A stretch of 64,000 nucleotides of DNA from Pasteurella oralis (GTDB taxonomy: Bacteria; Pseudomonadota; Gammaproteobacteria; Enterobacterales; Pasteurellaceae), in contig NZ_NXGB01000002.1 of assembly GCF_002850605.1 (NCBI RefSeq), forward strand, positions 62,001 to 126,000, given 5' to 3'. The notes under the pieces are model-generated. The model was not told where the DNA came from. It saw only the letters and a program-made list of their open reading frames with translations, and made no database searches. Positions 18,946 through 29,466 of this stretch are shown here, in pieces. Within the stretch, counting starts at the first letter, position 1; the number at the start of each line of letters is the position of its first letter. Made by a program: the position numbers and the translations under genes.

Positions 18946-19905
18946 ATGCATCACACCGATTTTCTTTCCTCTTTCTTGTTTTCAATGAGCGTCACGTTGC
19001 CAATAGTATTAATGTTATTGCTTGGTGTTGTTTTACAAAGACGGCGCATAGTCGATGATAAATTTACAGGGCAAGCAACGAAAATTATTTTTAATATTAC
19101 TTTACCGATTTTATTGTTCTTAAACATTACTAGCAATCCAGTAGATTTTCGTTCTCAATTGTTACCTATTGCTGCCAGTTTTGTAGGCACATTGTTACTT
19201 TTCATTGGCGCAGAACTGGTCGCAGCAAAATATATTATAGAAAAACAAGAGCGTGGTACTTTTGTACAGGGGGTATATCGTGGTAATAACGGAATTTTAG
19301 GTTTAGCATTATGTATTAATGCTTACGGTGAAGCAGGATTAGCACCAGCTTCGATTTATGCGGCGGCAACCATCTTTTTATTTAATGTATTAGGAGTGAT
19401 CACCTTAAGTCGCTCTTTTGCTGATGGGCGAGTAAGTCTGTGGGGCATTGTCAAAAATGTGACTAAAAATCCGTTAATTATCGCTATTGTATTAGGTTAT
19501 GTAGTGAATGGGATTGAATTACAATTTCCAAAAACCTTGCAAACAACAGGTAATTATCTTGCGAGTATGACTTTACCATTAGCTTTAATTTGTGCAGGCG
19601 CCAGTATCAAATTTAAAGGAATTGCCAGTGGTTCTCGAACTGTGATTTGGGGGAGCATTGGAAGAGTGATTATCGCACCAATTTTTATGGTTTGCATTGG
19701 CAAACTGTTTGGTTTATCAGGGATGAATATGGGGATTTTATTTTTAATGGCAGCTACTCCTATGGCAACAATTGCTTATGCGATGGTACGTGGTATGGGC
19801 AGTAGTGGTACCAGTGCGGCAAATATCATTGCGTTAACAACCTTAGGCGCTATCGTTACCTCTTCATTTGGATTGTTAATTTTGTCGCAATTAGGCTGGG
19901 TTTAA
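18946..19905 (+). CDS. AEC-family permease
   Basis: A 319-residue inner-membrane protein with about ten predicted spans in two halves, matching the auxin-efflux-carrier (AEC) family. Members move organic acids such as malate, malonate or amino-acid derivatives; the substrate here cannot be read from sequence. The conserved central motifs around GNNGILGL and the C-terminal MAATPMATIAYAM are as expected. An alternative start is the Met at residue 14 (MSVTLPIVL), but the upstream ATG at 18946 has an AGGT site at good distance. It is monocistronic, bounded by a hairpin at 19965-19986. Confidence 0.85.
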   Translation: MHHTDFLSSFLFSMSVTLPIVLMLLLGVVLQRRRIVDDKFTGQATKIIFNITLPILLFLNITSNPVDFRSQLLPIAASFVGTLLLFIGAELVAAKYIIEKQERGTFVQGVYRGNNGILGLALCINAYGEAGLAPASIYAAATIFLFNVLGVITLSRSFADGRVSLWGIVKNVTKNPLIIAIVLGYVVNGIELQFPKTLQTTGNYLASMTLPLALICAGASIKFKGIASGSRTVIWGSIGRVIIAPIFMVCIGKLFGLSGMNMGILFLMAATPMATIAYAMVRGMGSSGTSAANIIALTTLGAIVTSSFGLLILSQLGWV

Positions 19906-19960
19906 AGTAACCAATATTGTTGTGATACGATAGCTTGAAATAATGCCTAATAGGCTATTT

Positions 19961-19986
19961 AAAAAGAGGCTGAATTGTCAGCCTCT
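19961..19986 (-). terminator. Terminator between permease and mutarotase genes
   Basis: AGAGGCTGA (19965-19973) pairs with TCAGCCTCT (19978-19986). The minus-strand product ends in a T run (19964-19961 and beyond), so it mainly serves the mutarotase gene. Confidence 0.8.
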
Positions 19987-19993
19987 AAAACTT

Positions 19994-20824
19994 TTATAAA
20001 ACAGACCGCACTTTTAAGATGGCAGATACTTGTTCTCCTTGTTTTAACCACTGGCTAATACGTCCTGTTTCCACACAAACCATCGTTTGATAGCCAGTTT
20101 CACTCATACCACTTGTAGCTTTATGCCATGGATTCCACAACACAACATCGGAGGCATTATGGTGTGCAATTGCAATTGTACGTTGTAATGCATTATCTAC
20201 AATTGTAGTTTGTGCATTTTGAATATGATATGTGCAATCCACATTTTGGCTAATTTTACGTGGTGAAGGAACGCTCTCTTGTTGTTGAGTGAGATTACTT
20301 ATCGCTGTTGTTGGTAAACCTTGTACTTCAATTTGGTGAATATCACCAATGTTGAAATAGCTATGTAGTGCCACTTGTGCAACTTCTTGACCGTAATGTG
20401 TGAAAATCACTTCACATTGTTGGCTGAAAATCATCGTCATTTTAGCTTCAACAAGATGATCTTCACTAAATAAACCGAATTCTAACTGCACTTGTTGGGT
20501 AGCAATTTGATAATCAGTGAGCTGCCATAAGCGAATACGGGCAGTACCGTGAGAAGGTGATTTTACGGGTCCAAACCAAGGATAGCAAATAGGAATACCG
20601 CCACGAATAGCATTACCTTGTTGAAAAGGTTCAATTTCACTTAGCCAGATGACATCTTGTTCAACGCCAGCAGGTTTCCAGCTAAATAGATGGGCACCTT
20701 GTAATGAAATATGTGCTGAACCGACTTGATGCTGTAAGCTAATCACTGGAATTTGATTATATTGGTACAGGCTAAGTTCAGGTGTAATTTGTTTGATTAA
20801 TTGGGGTTGGACTGGATTTTGCAT
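19994..20824 (-). CDS. Glucose-6-phosphate 1-epimerase (YeaD-type mutarotase)
   Basis: An aldose-1-epimerase-fold enzyme of 276 residues from the ATG at 20824 (MQNPVQPQ), which has an AGAGGC ribosome-binding site. The frame opens further upstream at 20899, but that extension would run into the yoaA promoter. Conserved blocks are VIWLSEIEPF, NAIRGGIPICYPWFGP and HGTARIRLWQL, the last with substrate-binding Arg and catalytic His. It interconverts anomers of hexose 6-phosphates in the cytoplasm. A clear paralogue lies at 49750-50568. The gene is divergent from yoaA. Confidence 0.9.
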   Translation of the reverse strand: MQNPVQPQLIKQITPELSLYQYNQIPVISLQHQVGSAHISLQGAHLFSWKPAGVEQDVIWLSEIEPFQQGNAIRGGIPICYPWFGPVKSPSHGTARIRLWQLTDYQIATQQVQLEFGLFSEDHLVEAKMTMIFSQQCEVIFTHYGQEVAQVALHSYFNIGDIHQIEVQGLPTTAISNLTQQQESVPSPRKISQNVDCTYHIQNAQTTIVDNALQRTIAIAHHNASDVVLWNPWHKATSGMSETGYQTMVCVETGRISQWLKQGEQVSAILKVRSVL

Positions 20825-20922
20825 AAAGCCTCTTAATACTGTTTTTTTATTCAGTGTGTTATTTAGTGATAGGGGAAAATCTGCTACACTATGCCACAAT
20901 TTTGATATAAATCTGAAAAATA

Positions 20923-22851
20923 ATGGCGAATATTGAACAAATAATCAAGGTCTTTTCCGAACAGGGGGCGTTAGATCAAACCATCCAAGGCTTTCGTCCT
21001 CGTGCAGAGCAATTGGAAATGGCAAGTGCTGTTGCAAAAGCAATTAAAAATAAGAAAGCATTAGTTGTGGAAGCAGGAACTGGTACAGGCAAAACCTTTG
21101 CTTATTTGGCGCCAGCATTATTAGCAAATAAAAAAACGATTATTTCAACAGGTTCAAAAAACTTACAAGATCAATTATTTAAACGTGATTTACCTGCCAT
21201 TAAAAAAGCACTTAATTACACGGGAAAAATTGCCTTATTAAAAGGACGTGCCAATTATTTGTGTTTGGAACGTTTAGATCAGTTAATTGCACAAGGTGTG
21301 TTAGGCGATCGTACAGTATTAGCTGATTTAGCCAAAGTAAGACAGTGGAATAATGCAACTAAAACAGGTGATCTGACGGAATGTATTGAACTTGCGGAAG
21401 ACAGTCCTATTTTGTCACAACTCACTAGTACGGCAGATAGCTGTTTAGGTACTGACTGTCCCAATTATGGTGATTGCTATGTCGCGTCTGCGCGTAAGCG
21501 TGCGTTAAATGCGGATTTAGTGGTAGTGAATCATCATCTCTTTTTTGCTGATCTCGCAGTAAAAGAAACGGGTTTTGGGGAGTTAATTCCACAAGCGGAA
21601 GTGATTATTTTTGATGAAGCTCATCAATTACCAGATATTGCTAGCCAATATTTTGGTCAGTCTATAAGTTCTCGTCAATTATTTGATTTGTGCAAAGATA
21701 TCAATATGGTTTATCGCACTGAGATTAAAGATATGGCACAGCTCGGTACAGCTTCTGATCATTTATTAAAAACCGTGCAAGATTTTCGTTTAGTGCTTGG
21801 TGAAGGTAATTTACGTGGTAATTGGCGTGAATTATTAGCACAGCCCACAGTTAAAAATAGCTTTGAGCATCTGCAAGAAAAAATTGATTTTGTATCACAA
21901 GTCGTGAAGTTAGCCTTAGGACGTTCACAAACGTTGGACAGTATTTTCGAGCGCTTGGAAGCAGCCAAAATCCAACTAAAGCGTTTAGCCGATACGGCTA
22001 TTATTGGTTATTGTTATTGGTATGAAACAATCGGTCGTCAATTTGGCTTGCACATTACACCGTTAACAGTGGCAGATAAATTTGGTGAAGAGATGCAAAA
22101 GCGTGAAAGTGCATGGATTTTCACTTCTGCGACTTTAGAAGTTGGCGGCACTTTTGAGCATTTCTGTCAGCGTTTAGGAATTAGCCATGCTGAGCAGAAA
22201 ATTTTACCTAGCCCATTTAATTATCCAGAACAATCTTTACTTTGTGTGCCTCGTTATTTACCTAATACGAATCAATCACATACTTTAAAGCAACTGGGTG
22301 AAATGCTATTACCAGTGATTGAAGCGAATAAAGGACGTTGTTTTGTACTTTGTACTTCTTATATGATGATGCGTGGTTTAGCGGCGTATTTTCGTGAACA
22401 GAGTAGTTTGTTGATTTTGCTACAAGGCGAAACCTCTAAAACCCAATTACTAGACCAATTTGTTTCTGAACAACATGCTGTGTTAGTGGCAACTTCCAGT
22501 TTTTGGGAAGGCATTGATGTCCGTGGTGATGCACTTTCTTTAGTGATTATTGATAAATTACCTTTTACAGCGCCAGATGAACCTTTATTAAAAGCACGAA
22601 TTGAAGACTGTCGTTTACAAGGTGGCGATCCTTTTAATGATATTCAAATTCCTGAAGCGGTGATTAGTTTAAAACAAGGTGTTGGGCGTTTGATTCGTGA
22701 TGTGACTGATCGTGGCGCAGTAATTATTTGTGATAGCCGTTTAGTTATGCGTGCTTATGGTGCCACCTTCTTAAAAAGCTTACCTAACTTAACGCGTACC
22801 CGTGATTTAAACAAAGTGGTACAATTTCTGATGAAAATTCAAGATGGATAA
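20923..22851 (+). CDS. yoaA: ATP-dependent DNA helicase YoaA (DinG/XPD family)
   Basis: A 642-residue superfamily 2 helicase. Walker A is AGTGTGKT (residues 51-58) and the DEAH box is at about 227. Four cysteines (one in ANYLCLERL and three in SCLGTDCPNYGDC) are placed as the iron-sulfur cluster ligands of XPD/DinG enzymes. The length matches YoaA better than the longer DinG. YoaA partners with the HolC (chi) clamp-loader subunit in repair of stalled forks. The order yoaA-tsaB-yeaY-fadD-rnd is that of E. coli, which supports the name. tsaB starts six bases after the stop. Confidence 0.92.
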   Translation: MANIEQIIKVFSEQGALDQTIQGFRPRAEQLEMASAVAKAIKNKKALVVEAGTGTGKTFAYLAPALLANKKTIISTGSKNLQDQLFKRDLPAIKKALNYTGKIALLKGRANYLCLERLDQLIAQGVLGDRTVLADLAKVRQWNNATKTGDLTECIELAEDSPILSQLTSTADSCLGTDCPNYGDCYVASARKRALNADLVVVNHHLFFADLAVKETGFGELIPQAEVIIFDEAHQLPDIASQYFGQSISSRQLFDLCKDINMVYRTEIKDMAQLGTASDHLLKTVQDFRLVLGEGNLRGNWRELLAQPTVKNSFEHLQEKIDFVSQVVKLALGRSQTLDSIFERLEAAKIQLKRLADTAIIGYCYWYETIGRQFGLHITPLTVADKFGEEMQKRESAWIFTSATLEVGGTFEHFCQRLGISHAEQKILPSPFNYPEQSLLCVPRYLPNTNQSHTLKQLGEMLLPVIEANKGRCFVLCTSYMMMRGLAAYFREQSSLLILLQGETSKTQLLDQFVSEQHAVLVATSSFWEGIDVRGDALSLVIIDKLPFTAPDEPLLKARIEDCRLQGGDPFNDIQIPEAVISLKQGVGRLIRDVTDRGAVIICDSRLVMRAYGATFLKSLPNLTRTRDLNKVVQFLMKIQDG

Positions 22852-22856
22852 TAAGA

Positions 22857-23576
22857 ATGAATAATTTAACGCTATTAGCATTAGATACCTCAACTGAAGC
22901 TTGTTCAGTTGCATTACTTTATAAGGGTGAAAAAACAAGCTTAGATGAATTAGCGCAGCGTACTCATACGCAACGTATTTTACCTATGGTAGATACATTA
23001 TTAGCGCAATCTGGCATTAGTTTAAAACAAGTCGATGGCTTAGTTTTTGGACGTGGACCGGGTAGTTTTACTGGTGTACGTGTTGGTGCAGGTATTGCTC
23101 AAGGCTTGGCTTTAGGTGCAGATTTACCTGTTATTCCGATTTCTAATTTGACCGCAATGGCACAAGCAGCATATGAGAAGCTTGGTGTAGAACAGGTGTT
23201 GAGTGCAATTGATGCACGTATGAACGAAGTTTATTTTTCACAGTTGAAAGCACAAAAAGTGCGGTCAGATTTTGGCGAGTTTTTAGATTGGCAAGTTGTC
23301 AGTGCAGAACAAGTACTAAGTCCTGAGAGCGTTACCGCACAATTAGATCTATTGACTGGGGAATGGAAAACAGTGGGAACAGGATGGGCTGCCTATCCTC
23401 AACTCGCCACTATTGCAGTTGGGCGAGAAACAGATATTGTGTTACCTTCTGCACAATATATGTTATCTCTAGCCCTATTGAAGTGGCAGCAAAAACAAAC
23501 AATGAGTGCATTAGAAATTGAACCGATTTATTTACGCAATGAAGTGACTTGGAAAAAATTACCGGGACGTGAATAA
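22857..23576 (+). CDS. tsaB: tRNA t6A biosynthesis protein TsaB (YeaZ)
   Basis: A 239-residue actin-like ATPase-fold protein that pairs with TsaD in making N6-threonylcarbamoyladenosine at tRNA position 37. The N-terminal LLALDTSTEACSVAL and the block FGRGPGSFTGVRVG are diagnostic. It follows yoaA by five bases with a GGATAATAAGA upstream region. An uptake signal is carried within the coding sequence (23257-23265, encoding part of KVRS). A YrdC-fold paralogue (yciO) is at 60.7 kb. Confidence 0.95.
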   Translation: MNNLTLLALDTSTEACSVALLYKGEKTSLDELAQRTHTQRILPMVDTLLAQSGISLKQVDGLVFGRGPGSFTGVRVGAGIAQGLALGADLPVIPISNLTAMAQAAYEKLGVEQVLSAIDARMNEVYFSQLKAQKVRSDFGEFLDWQVVSAEQVLSPESVTAQLDLLTGEWKTVGTGWAAYPQLATIAVGRETDIVLPSAQYMLSLALLKWQQKQTMSALEIEPIYLRNEVTWKKLPGRE

Positions 23577-23610
23577 ATTTTGAATTGAGTAAGTGTAACG
23601 GAGGTAAATT

Positions 23611-24153
23611 ATGCAAAAACTGACCACACTTTTCATGTCTGTGTTGTTAACAGGCTGTATCATGGCGCCGAAAGGGCTTGAGCGTGATCAATTCACGATA
23701 CAACAGTTAGAGGCAATCACTGAGCAAGATTATGCTTGTCGATGTAAACAGGTACGTTTAGGTGGAAAAATTTTGTCGGCAACAGCATTAAAAGGACAAA
23801 TGAGATTAGAAATTTTAAGTCTACCGATCATTTCACTTTCTGCTAAACCACATTTATCAGCACAAACTAATGGACGTTTTATTACTTATCTTGATGGTTT
23901 TATTGATCCTGCTAGTTTGAAGGAGCAATTTATTACAGTAAAAGGTCGATTACAAAAACAAGAAGTTGGTAAAATTGATCAAGTAGATTATACCTATCCT
24001 GTTGTTATGGCAAATCATTACAAACTATGGAAATTAGTACCAGAATATTACTATGACCCAGATGAAATGGCAGATTGGCGAGAAAGCCGCCGTCGTGGTT
24101 GGGGATATCCATTTTGGCGACCTGAACCACGAGTGCGTTATGGTTTATATTAA
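23611..24153 (+). CDS. yeaY: Slp/YeaY-family outer-membrane lipoprotein
   Basis: A 180-residue lipoprotein: the signal peptide ends in the lipobox LLTGC, with Cys16 as the acylated residue, and the next residues (IMAP) do not include the Asp+2 inner-membrane retention signal. The body belongs to the Slp family of starvation-related lipoproteins of unknown function. A strong site GGAGG precedes the ATG. It lies between tsaB and fadD as in E. coli, where yeaY occupies this slot; that synteny is the basis for the symbol. Confidence 0.88.
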   Translation: MQKLTTLFMSVLLTGCIMAPKGLERDQFTIQQLEAITEQDYACRCKQVRLGGKILSATALKGQMRLEILSLPIISLSAKPHLSAQTNGRFITYLDGFIDPASLKEQFITVKGRLQKQEVGKIDQVDYTYPVVMANHYKLWKLVPEYYYDPDEMADWRESRRRGWGYPFWRPEPRVRYGLY

Positions 24154-24281
24154 AATAAATATGTTGAGAGTAAGCGGAACGAGTGTTATTGGTAAGACCA
24201 GTCATAAAATTTCTTACTTCGCATCACCGTGACGATTAAGTTATAATTTCGAGCAATTTTTGTTAAAAATAAGGATATAAA

Positions 24282-25970
24282 ATGGAAAAACCTTGGTTTA
24301 AAAATTATCCAGAAGGTTCACCAAGAGAGTTGGACACGTCGAAATATGATTCACTCCTTGATATGTTTGATAATGCTGTTCGCCAACATCCAGACCGTGC
24401 AGCTTATATCAATATGGGACAAGTATTAACTTTTCGTAAATTAGAAGAACGTAGTCGAGCTTTTGCCGCTTATTTACAAAATGAATTGAAACTTAAACGT
24501 GGTGATCGTGTTGCATTGATGATGCCAAACTTATTGCAGTATCCTATTGCATTATTTGGTGTATTACGTGCAGGTATGGTTGTTGTCAATGTAAACCCTC
24601 TTTATACGCCACGCGAATTAGAACATCAATTAAAAGACAGTGGTGCCACTGCGATTGTTGTCGTATCAAATTTTGCTTCAACATTAGAAAAAGTTGTATT
24701 TAATACTGATGTCAAACATGTGATTTTAACTCGTATGGGCGATCAACTTTCATTTGGTAAACGGACTTTAGTCAATTTTGTTGTTAAGTATATTAAGAAG
24801 CTAGTACCAAAATATAAGCTACCAAATGCAGTGACATTTCGTGAAGTCCTCAGTGTGGGAAAATATCGTCAGTATGTACGCCCACAAGTTGAGCGCAAAG
24901 ATTTAGCTTTCTTGCAATATACGGGAGGTACGACAGGTGTTGCAAAAGGCGCAATGCTTTCACATGGGAATATTATCGTGAATTTATTCCAAGCGAATTG
25001 GATTGCAGAGCCTTTTGTAGGTGATCGTATAAAAGAGCGTAAAGCCATTATTGCACTGCCGTTGTATCATGTTTTTGCATTGACAGTGAATTGTTTATTG
25101 TTTATTGAACTTGGTATTACTGGGGTATTGATTACTAATCCGCGTGATATTGATGGTTTTATTAAAGAATTAAAAAAACATCGTTTTGTTGCAATTACAG
25201 GAGTGAATACTTTATTTAATGCCTTACTGAATAATGAAAATTTTAAAGAGATTAATTTCTCTTCTTTGAAACTTTCTGTAGGGGGAGGGATGTCAATCCA
25301 ACAATCTGTAGCAACGCGTTGGCATGATACGACGGGCTGTAACATTATTGAAGGTTATGGAATGACGGAATGTTCGCCACTGATTGCGGCTTGTCCAATT
25401 AATATGGTGAAACATAATGGTAGTATCGGTGTGCCAGTACCTAATACGGATGTACGTATCATTAAAGAAGATGGGCATGAAGCTGAGCTTGGTGAAGCTG
25501 GTGAATTATGGGTGAAAGGTGATCAAGTGATGCAAGGTTATTGGCAACGCCCAGAAGCAACAGCTGAAGTACTGCAAGATGGTTGGTTAGCTACGGGTGA
25601 TATTGTTGTGATGGATAATGACTATTATTTGCGTATCGTTGATCGCAAAAAAGACATGATTTTAGTTTCAGGTTTTAATGTGTATCCAAATGAAATTGAA
25701 GATGTTGTTATGTTAAATTATAAAGTATCAGAAGTCGTCGCGATAGGTGTGCCAAATGAAGTTTCGGGCGAAACGATTAAAATCTTTGTGGTGAAGAAAG
25801 ATGAAAGTTTAACACGTGACGAACTACGTAGACATTGCCGCCAACATCTGACGGGCTATAAGATTCCAAAAGATATCGAATTCCGTGATGAGTTACCAAA
25901 AAGTAATGTTGGTAAAATTTTACGCCGAGTGTTACGTGATGAGGAGCTGGCAAAACGCCCAGCTGAGTAA
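24282..25970 (+). CDS. fadD: Long-chain fatty-acid--CoA ligase
   Basis: A 562-residue adenylate-forming enzyme. The AMP-binding P-loop [12 protein letters not shown] (about residues 213-224), the GYGMTECSP motif and the C-terminal [21 protein letters not shown] FadD signature region are all present. It activates fatty acids to acyl-CoA at the inner membrane during uptake. Ribosome-binding site AAGGA is present. It stands between yeaY and rnd in the enterobacterial order. No beta-oxidation genes are in the window, so activated fatty acids may serve mainly phospholipid use; that is inference. Confidence 0.95.
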   Translation: MEKPWFKNYPEGSPRELDTSKYDSLLDMFDNAVRQHPDRAAYINMGQVLTFRKLEERSRAFAAYLQNELKLKRGDRVALMMPNLLQYPIALFGVLRAGMVVVNVNPLYTPRELEHQLKDSGATAIVVVSNFASTLEKVVFNTDVKHVILTRMGDQLSFGKRTLVNFVVKYIKKLVPKYKLPNAVTFREVLSVGKYRQYVRPQVERKDLAFLQYTGGTTGVAKGAMLSHGNIIVNLFQANWIAEPFVGDRIKERKAIIALPLYHVFALTVNCLLFIELGITGVLITNPRDIDGFIKELKKHRFVAITGVNTLFNALLNNENFKEINFSSLKLSVGGGMSIQQSVATRWHDTTGCNIIEGYGMTECSPLIAACPINMVKHNGSIGVPVPNTDVRIIKEDGHEAELGEAGELWVKGDQVMQGYWQRPEATAEVLQDGWLATGDIVVMDNDYYLRIVDRKKDMILVSGFNVYPNEIEDVVMLNYKVSEVVAIGVPNEVSGETIKIFVVKKDESLTRDELRRHCRQHLTGYKIPKDIEFRDELPKSNVGKILRRVLRDEELAKRPAE

Positions 25971-26026
25971 TTCTCATTCATTTAATTTATTGGGGGCAGG
26001 ATAAGCCCCTAATTTGTCGTATTAAG

Positions 26027-27181
26027 ATGAACAGTCAAATAAAAGAAATTAAAAATAAACCGCACTTTAAGGTGATTACTACAGATCTCGCGTTAGCAGA
26101 GGTTTGCCATATTGCACAACAAAAAGCAGTTATCGCATTAGATACTGAGTTTGTTCGTATCCGAACTTTATACCCCCAATTAGGTTTAATTCAACTTTAT
26201 GATGGTGAACAAATTAGCTTAATCGATCCTATGGCGATTCAAGATTTTTCACCTTTTGTTGCGTTATTAGCGAATAAAGGAGTATTAAAAGTTTTACATG
26301 CTTGTAGTGAGGATTTAGAGGTTTTCTTGCATTATTTTAATCAGTTACCAGTACCCATGCGAGATACACAAATCATGGCAAGTTTTTTAAACTTTGCTAA
26401 CTCTATTGGCTTAGCAACCTTAATTCAGCATTATTTCCATTTAGAAATTGATAAGGGGGCTTCTCGTACAGATTGGCTTGTTCGCCCGCTTTCTGATAAA
26501 CAATTAGTCTATGCAGCAGCTGATGTTTGGTATTTGTTACCATTGTACCAACGTATGCAACAAGATTTGGCTAACACTATTTGGCAAAAAGCAGTAGAAA
26601 ATGACTGCGATCTACTATTAGCGAAAAGAGAGAAAAGTAAAGATCCTGAATTGGCTTACTTAGCAATTCCAAATGGATGGCGCTTGGATGCATTACAATT
26701 AATGCGTCTTAAACTCTTAGCAAAATGGCGGCAAGAAGAAGCAATGAAAAGAGATCTCGCTTTGAATTTTGTTGTGAGATCTGAACATTTATGGCAACTA
26801 GCAAAATATAATCCAAAGCATACTTCCGAATTATTAGAGTTAGGTTTAACAACACAAGAAGTACGGATTCATGGTAAGAAATTATTGCATATTCTGACAC
26901 AAGTGAAACGAATTGATCCGACAGAATATCCTGAAAAAATTATTCGTATTGTCGATGATCCGCGTTATAAAAAGGTATTGAAAGCATTACAAGAGAAATT
27001 AAAATCTTTACCCCCTCCAGGTTTAGCTGTAGAAGTGATTGCAAGTAAACGCAGTTTAGAAAGCTTAATTAAGTGGTGTTGGTTAGAGAATGAATCGACA
27101 GAAAACTTACCAGATTTACTGATTGGTTGGCGTAGAGAGTTTGGCTTAGCATTATTAGCGACATTAAAAAATTACGAATAG
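26027..27181 (+). CDS. rnd: Ribonuclease D
   Basis: A 384-residue 3'-5' exoribonuclease of the DEDD family: Exo I in ALDTEFVR, Exo II around HACSEDLEVF and Exo III in LVYAAADVWYLLPLY. A central HRDC domain follows at about 215-290. It trims tRNA precursors and other structured RNAs. The start lacks a clear ribosome-binding site. An uptake signal at 26059-26067 encodes residues near the N-terminus (KPHFK). Transcription ends at a paired uptake-signal hairpin. Confidence 0.95.
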   Translation: MNSQIKEIKNKPHFKVITTDLALAEVCHIAQQKAVIALDTEFVRIRTLYPQLGLIQLYDGEQISLIDPMAIQDFSPFVALLANKGVLKVLHACSEDLEVFLHYFNQLPVPMRDTQIMASFLNFANSIGLATLIQHYFHLEIDKGASRTDWLVRPLSDKQLVYAAADVWYLLPLYQRMQQDLANTIWQKAVENDCDLLLAKREKSKDPELAYLAIPNGWRLDALQLMRLKLLAKWRQEEAMKRDLALNFVVRSEHLWQLAKYNPKHTSELLELGLTTQEVRIHGKKLLHILTQVKRIDPTEYPEKIIRIVDDPRYKKVLKALQEKLKSLPPPGLAVEVIASKRSLESLIKWCWLENESTENLPDLLIGWRREFGLALLATLKNYE

Positions 27182-27201
27182 GTTTAAAATACAGTAAAAG
27201 T

Positions 27202-27233
27202 AAACCGCACTTTGAACAATCAAAGTGCGGTTT
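27202..27233. terminator. Bidirectional terminator built from paired uptake signals
   Basis: AAACCGCACTTTG (27202-27214) pairs perfectly with CAAAGTGCGGTTT (27221-27233) around AACAAT, with TGTTTTT following on the plus strand. It serves rnd and possibly pta, which converge here. Confidence 0.9.
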
Positions 27234-27254
27234 GTTTTTAGCAAATTTTGAAGA

Positions 27255-29393
27255 TTATTGTGTGGCTTGGATTGCGGTTAATGCAATAGTATACACAATA
27301 TCATCAACTAATGCGCCACGTGATAAATCATTCACTGGTTTACGCATGCCTTGTAACATCGGTCCAATAGACACTAAGTCTGCAGAACGTTGTACCGCTT
27401 TATAGGTTGTGTTACCTGTATTCAAGTCAGGGAAGATAAATACAGTTGCTTTACCTGCAACAGGTGAGTTAGGCGCTTTGGAACGCGCAACATCTTCCAT
27501 AACCGCCGCATCATATTGTAACGGACCATCAATGACTAAATCTGGACGCTTTTCTTGCGCAAGGCGTGTTGCTTCTTTCACTTTTTCAACATCAGCCCCA
27601 CTACCAGAGGTGCCCGTAGAGTAAGAAATCATTGCCACTTTTGGATCGATACCAAAGGCTTTCGCTGAATCCGCAGATTGAATCGCAATTTCAGCTAATT
27701 GTTCTGCAGTTGGATCTGGGTTGACTGCACAGTCCCCATAAACCAATACTTGATCTGGTAATAACATGAAGAAGATAGAAGAGACAATTGAATTGCCCGG
27801 TGCCGTTTTAATAATCTGCATTGGTGGACGAATGGTATTTGCAGTAGTATGAACTGCGCCAGAAACCAGACCATCCACTTCATTGGCTTCTAACATCATC
27901 GTGCCAAGTACCACGTTATCTTCTAGTTGTTCACGTGCCGAATCTTCAGTCATCCCTTTGTTTTTACGTAGCTCAACTAGGCGAGCAACATAGTTTTCCC
28001 GTACAGTTGCTGGATCAATGATGGTAATCCCTTTGCCTAATTGCACACCCTGTGCTTCAGCCACGCGCATCACGGATTCTGGGTTTGCTAATAAGACACA
28101 TTCTGCAATGCCACGTTCAGCACAAAGTGATGCTGCTTTTACTGTACGAGGTTCATCACCTTCTGGCAGGACAATACGTTTTTGCGCCTGGCGTGCGAGT
28201 TCAGTTAATTGGAAACGGAATGCTGGCGGTGATAGGCGGCGTAAACGAGATGAGACTGCTGCAAGTGAATCCACAAATTCACTATCAATGAGTTCACTGA
28301 TATAGTTTTTAATTTTTTCAATACGCTCTTTATCATCAACTGGCACTTCTAAGTTAAAACTTTGTAAGGCAAGCGCAGTTTGCCATGTGTTACCTTCAAC
28401 GCGGAAAATTGGTAATCCTGTACTTTCAATTGCATGTTGACACAATTTTTTAATTTGACTATCAATTTTGTAGCCACCAGTTAAAAGGACACCCGCAATT
28501 TCTACGCCATTGCTTGCTGCTAATGCTGCTGCCACAATCACATCAGGGCGATCAGCAGAAGTTACTAACAGACTACCTACACGGAAGTGTTCTACCATAT
28601 TGGTTAAATTACGTGCACAGAAAGTAATGCCACGGATACGACGCTCACTAATTGCACCTTCATGAATAATTGCAGCACCTAAATGCTTAGCCAAATCAAT
28701 GGCACGTGTTGCGATGAGATCGGCACTCCAAGGGATACAAGCTAGAATCTTGATTGGACTTTTTTCAAAGAGTTGATAAATTTCAGAAACTTGATTTTGT
28801 GTGTGTTGGAATGAATCAAAAATTTCAGCTAAATCAGGACGAGTACGACCAGACTCATCAATTGGCGCGTTAAATTTATTAATTACTACACCTAATAAAT
28901 TTGGATTATTTTTGCTACCAAAGAGGGAAGCTGCCGCTTTAATACGCTCTTTTAATTCGGCATGGGTTTCTGTTGCTGGTGCAGCAACTAAGATAATTTC
29001 TGCATCAAGTGCCTGTGCAATTTCATAGTTAATGCTATTGGCATAAGAATGTTTGCGTGTTGGGATTAAACCTTCTACTACAATGATTTCATTGTTTTTG
29101 GCAAGTTGTTGATGGTTTTCAACAATTTTTTCTAACACAACATCCGATTGGTTTTGACCAATTAGTGATTCCGCCACGCTTAACATAAATGGTTCGGCAG
29201 TTTCAATTGTTGTACTGGTACGGATAATTGATGTAGTACGATCAATGGTATCTTCGCCTGAGTTTGGTTGAGAAATTGGTTTCATGAAACCAACTTTTGC
29301 CCCTTTTTGCTCTAAAGCGTGAGTTAAACCTAAGCTCACACTTGTTAAACCAACGCCAGCGCTAATTGGGATAAGGATAATTGTACGTGACAT
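27255..29393 (-). CDS. pta: Phosphate acetyltransferase (long form)
   Basis: A 712-residue Pta with three domains: an N-terminal P-loop-like regulatory domain (about 1-220), a DRTGG domain (about 225-340) and the catalytic PTA domain (about 385-708, with [16 protein letters not shown]). It converts acetyl-CoA and phosphate to acetyl phosphate. It lies downstream of ackA in the same direction, with a terminator-like hairpin in the gap, so pta may be transcribed partly from its own promoter or by read-through. Confidence 0.97.
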   Translation of the reverse strand: MSRTIILIPISAGVGLTSVSLGLTHALEQKGAKVGFMKPISQPNSGEDTIDRTTSIIRTSTTIETAEPFMLSVAESLIGQNQSDVVLEKIVENHQQLAKNNEIIVVEGLIPTRKHSYANSINYEIAQALDAEIILVAAPATETHAELKERIKAAASLFGSKNNPNLLGVVINKFNAPIDESGRTRPDLAEIFDSFQHTQNQVSEIYQLFEKSPIKILACIPWSADLIATRAIDLAKHLGAAIIHEGAISERRIRGITFCARNLTNMVEHFRVGSLLVTSADRPDVIVAAALAASNGVEIAGVLLTGGYKIDSQIKKLCQHAIESTGLPIFRVEGNTWQTALALQSFNLEVPVDDKERIEKIKNYISELIDSEFVDSLAAVSSRLRRLSPPAFRFQLTELARQAQKRIVLPEGDEPRTVKAASLCAERGIAECVLLANPESVMRVAEAQGVQLGKGITIIDPATVRENYVARLVELRKNKGMTEDSAREQLEDNVVLGTMMLEANEVDGLVSGAVHTTANTIRPPMQIIKTAPGNSIVSSIFFMLLPDQVLVYGDCAVNPDPTAEQLAEIAIQSADSAKAFGIDPKVAMISYSTGTSGSGADVEKVKEATRLAQEKRPDLVIDGPLQYDAAVMEDVARSKAPNSPVAGKATVFIFPDLNTGNTTYKAVQRSADLVSIGPMLQGMRKPVNDLSRGALVDDIVYTIALTAIQATQ

Positions 29394-29424
29394 AATAAAC
29401 CTTAAATTTGTGGATTGTTTATAA

Positions 29425-29454
29425 CAAAAAGAAACTGCCGATAAATCGGCAGTT
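29425..29454 (-). terminator. Terminator-like hairpin between ackA and pta
   Basis: AACTGCCGAT (29433-29442) pairs with ATCGGCAGTT (29445-29454), followed on the minus strand by TTCTTTTTG. It would reduce pta expression relative to ackA. Confidence 0.75.
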
Positions 29455-29466
29455 CATTGATCTATT

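Noticed and set aside
20825-20899. N-terminal extension of the first mutarotase
   Set aside because: The ATG at 20824 has the ribosome-binding site and matches the paralogue's length; the extension overlaps the divergent yoaA promoter.
28018-28305. Plus-strand ORF inside pta
   Set aside because: Antisense to the conserved pta reading frame; composition is a mirror of that gene.
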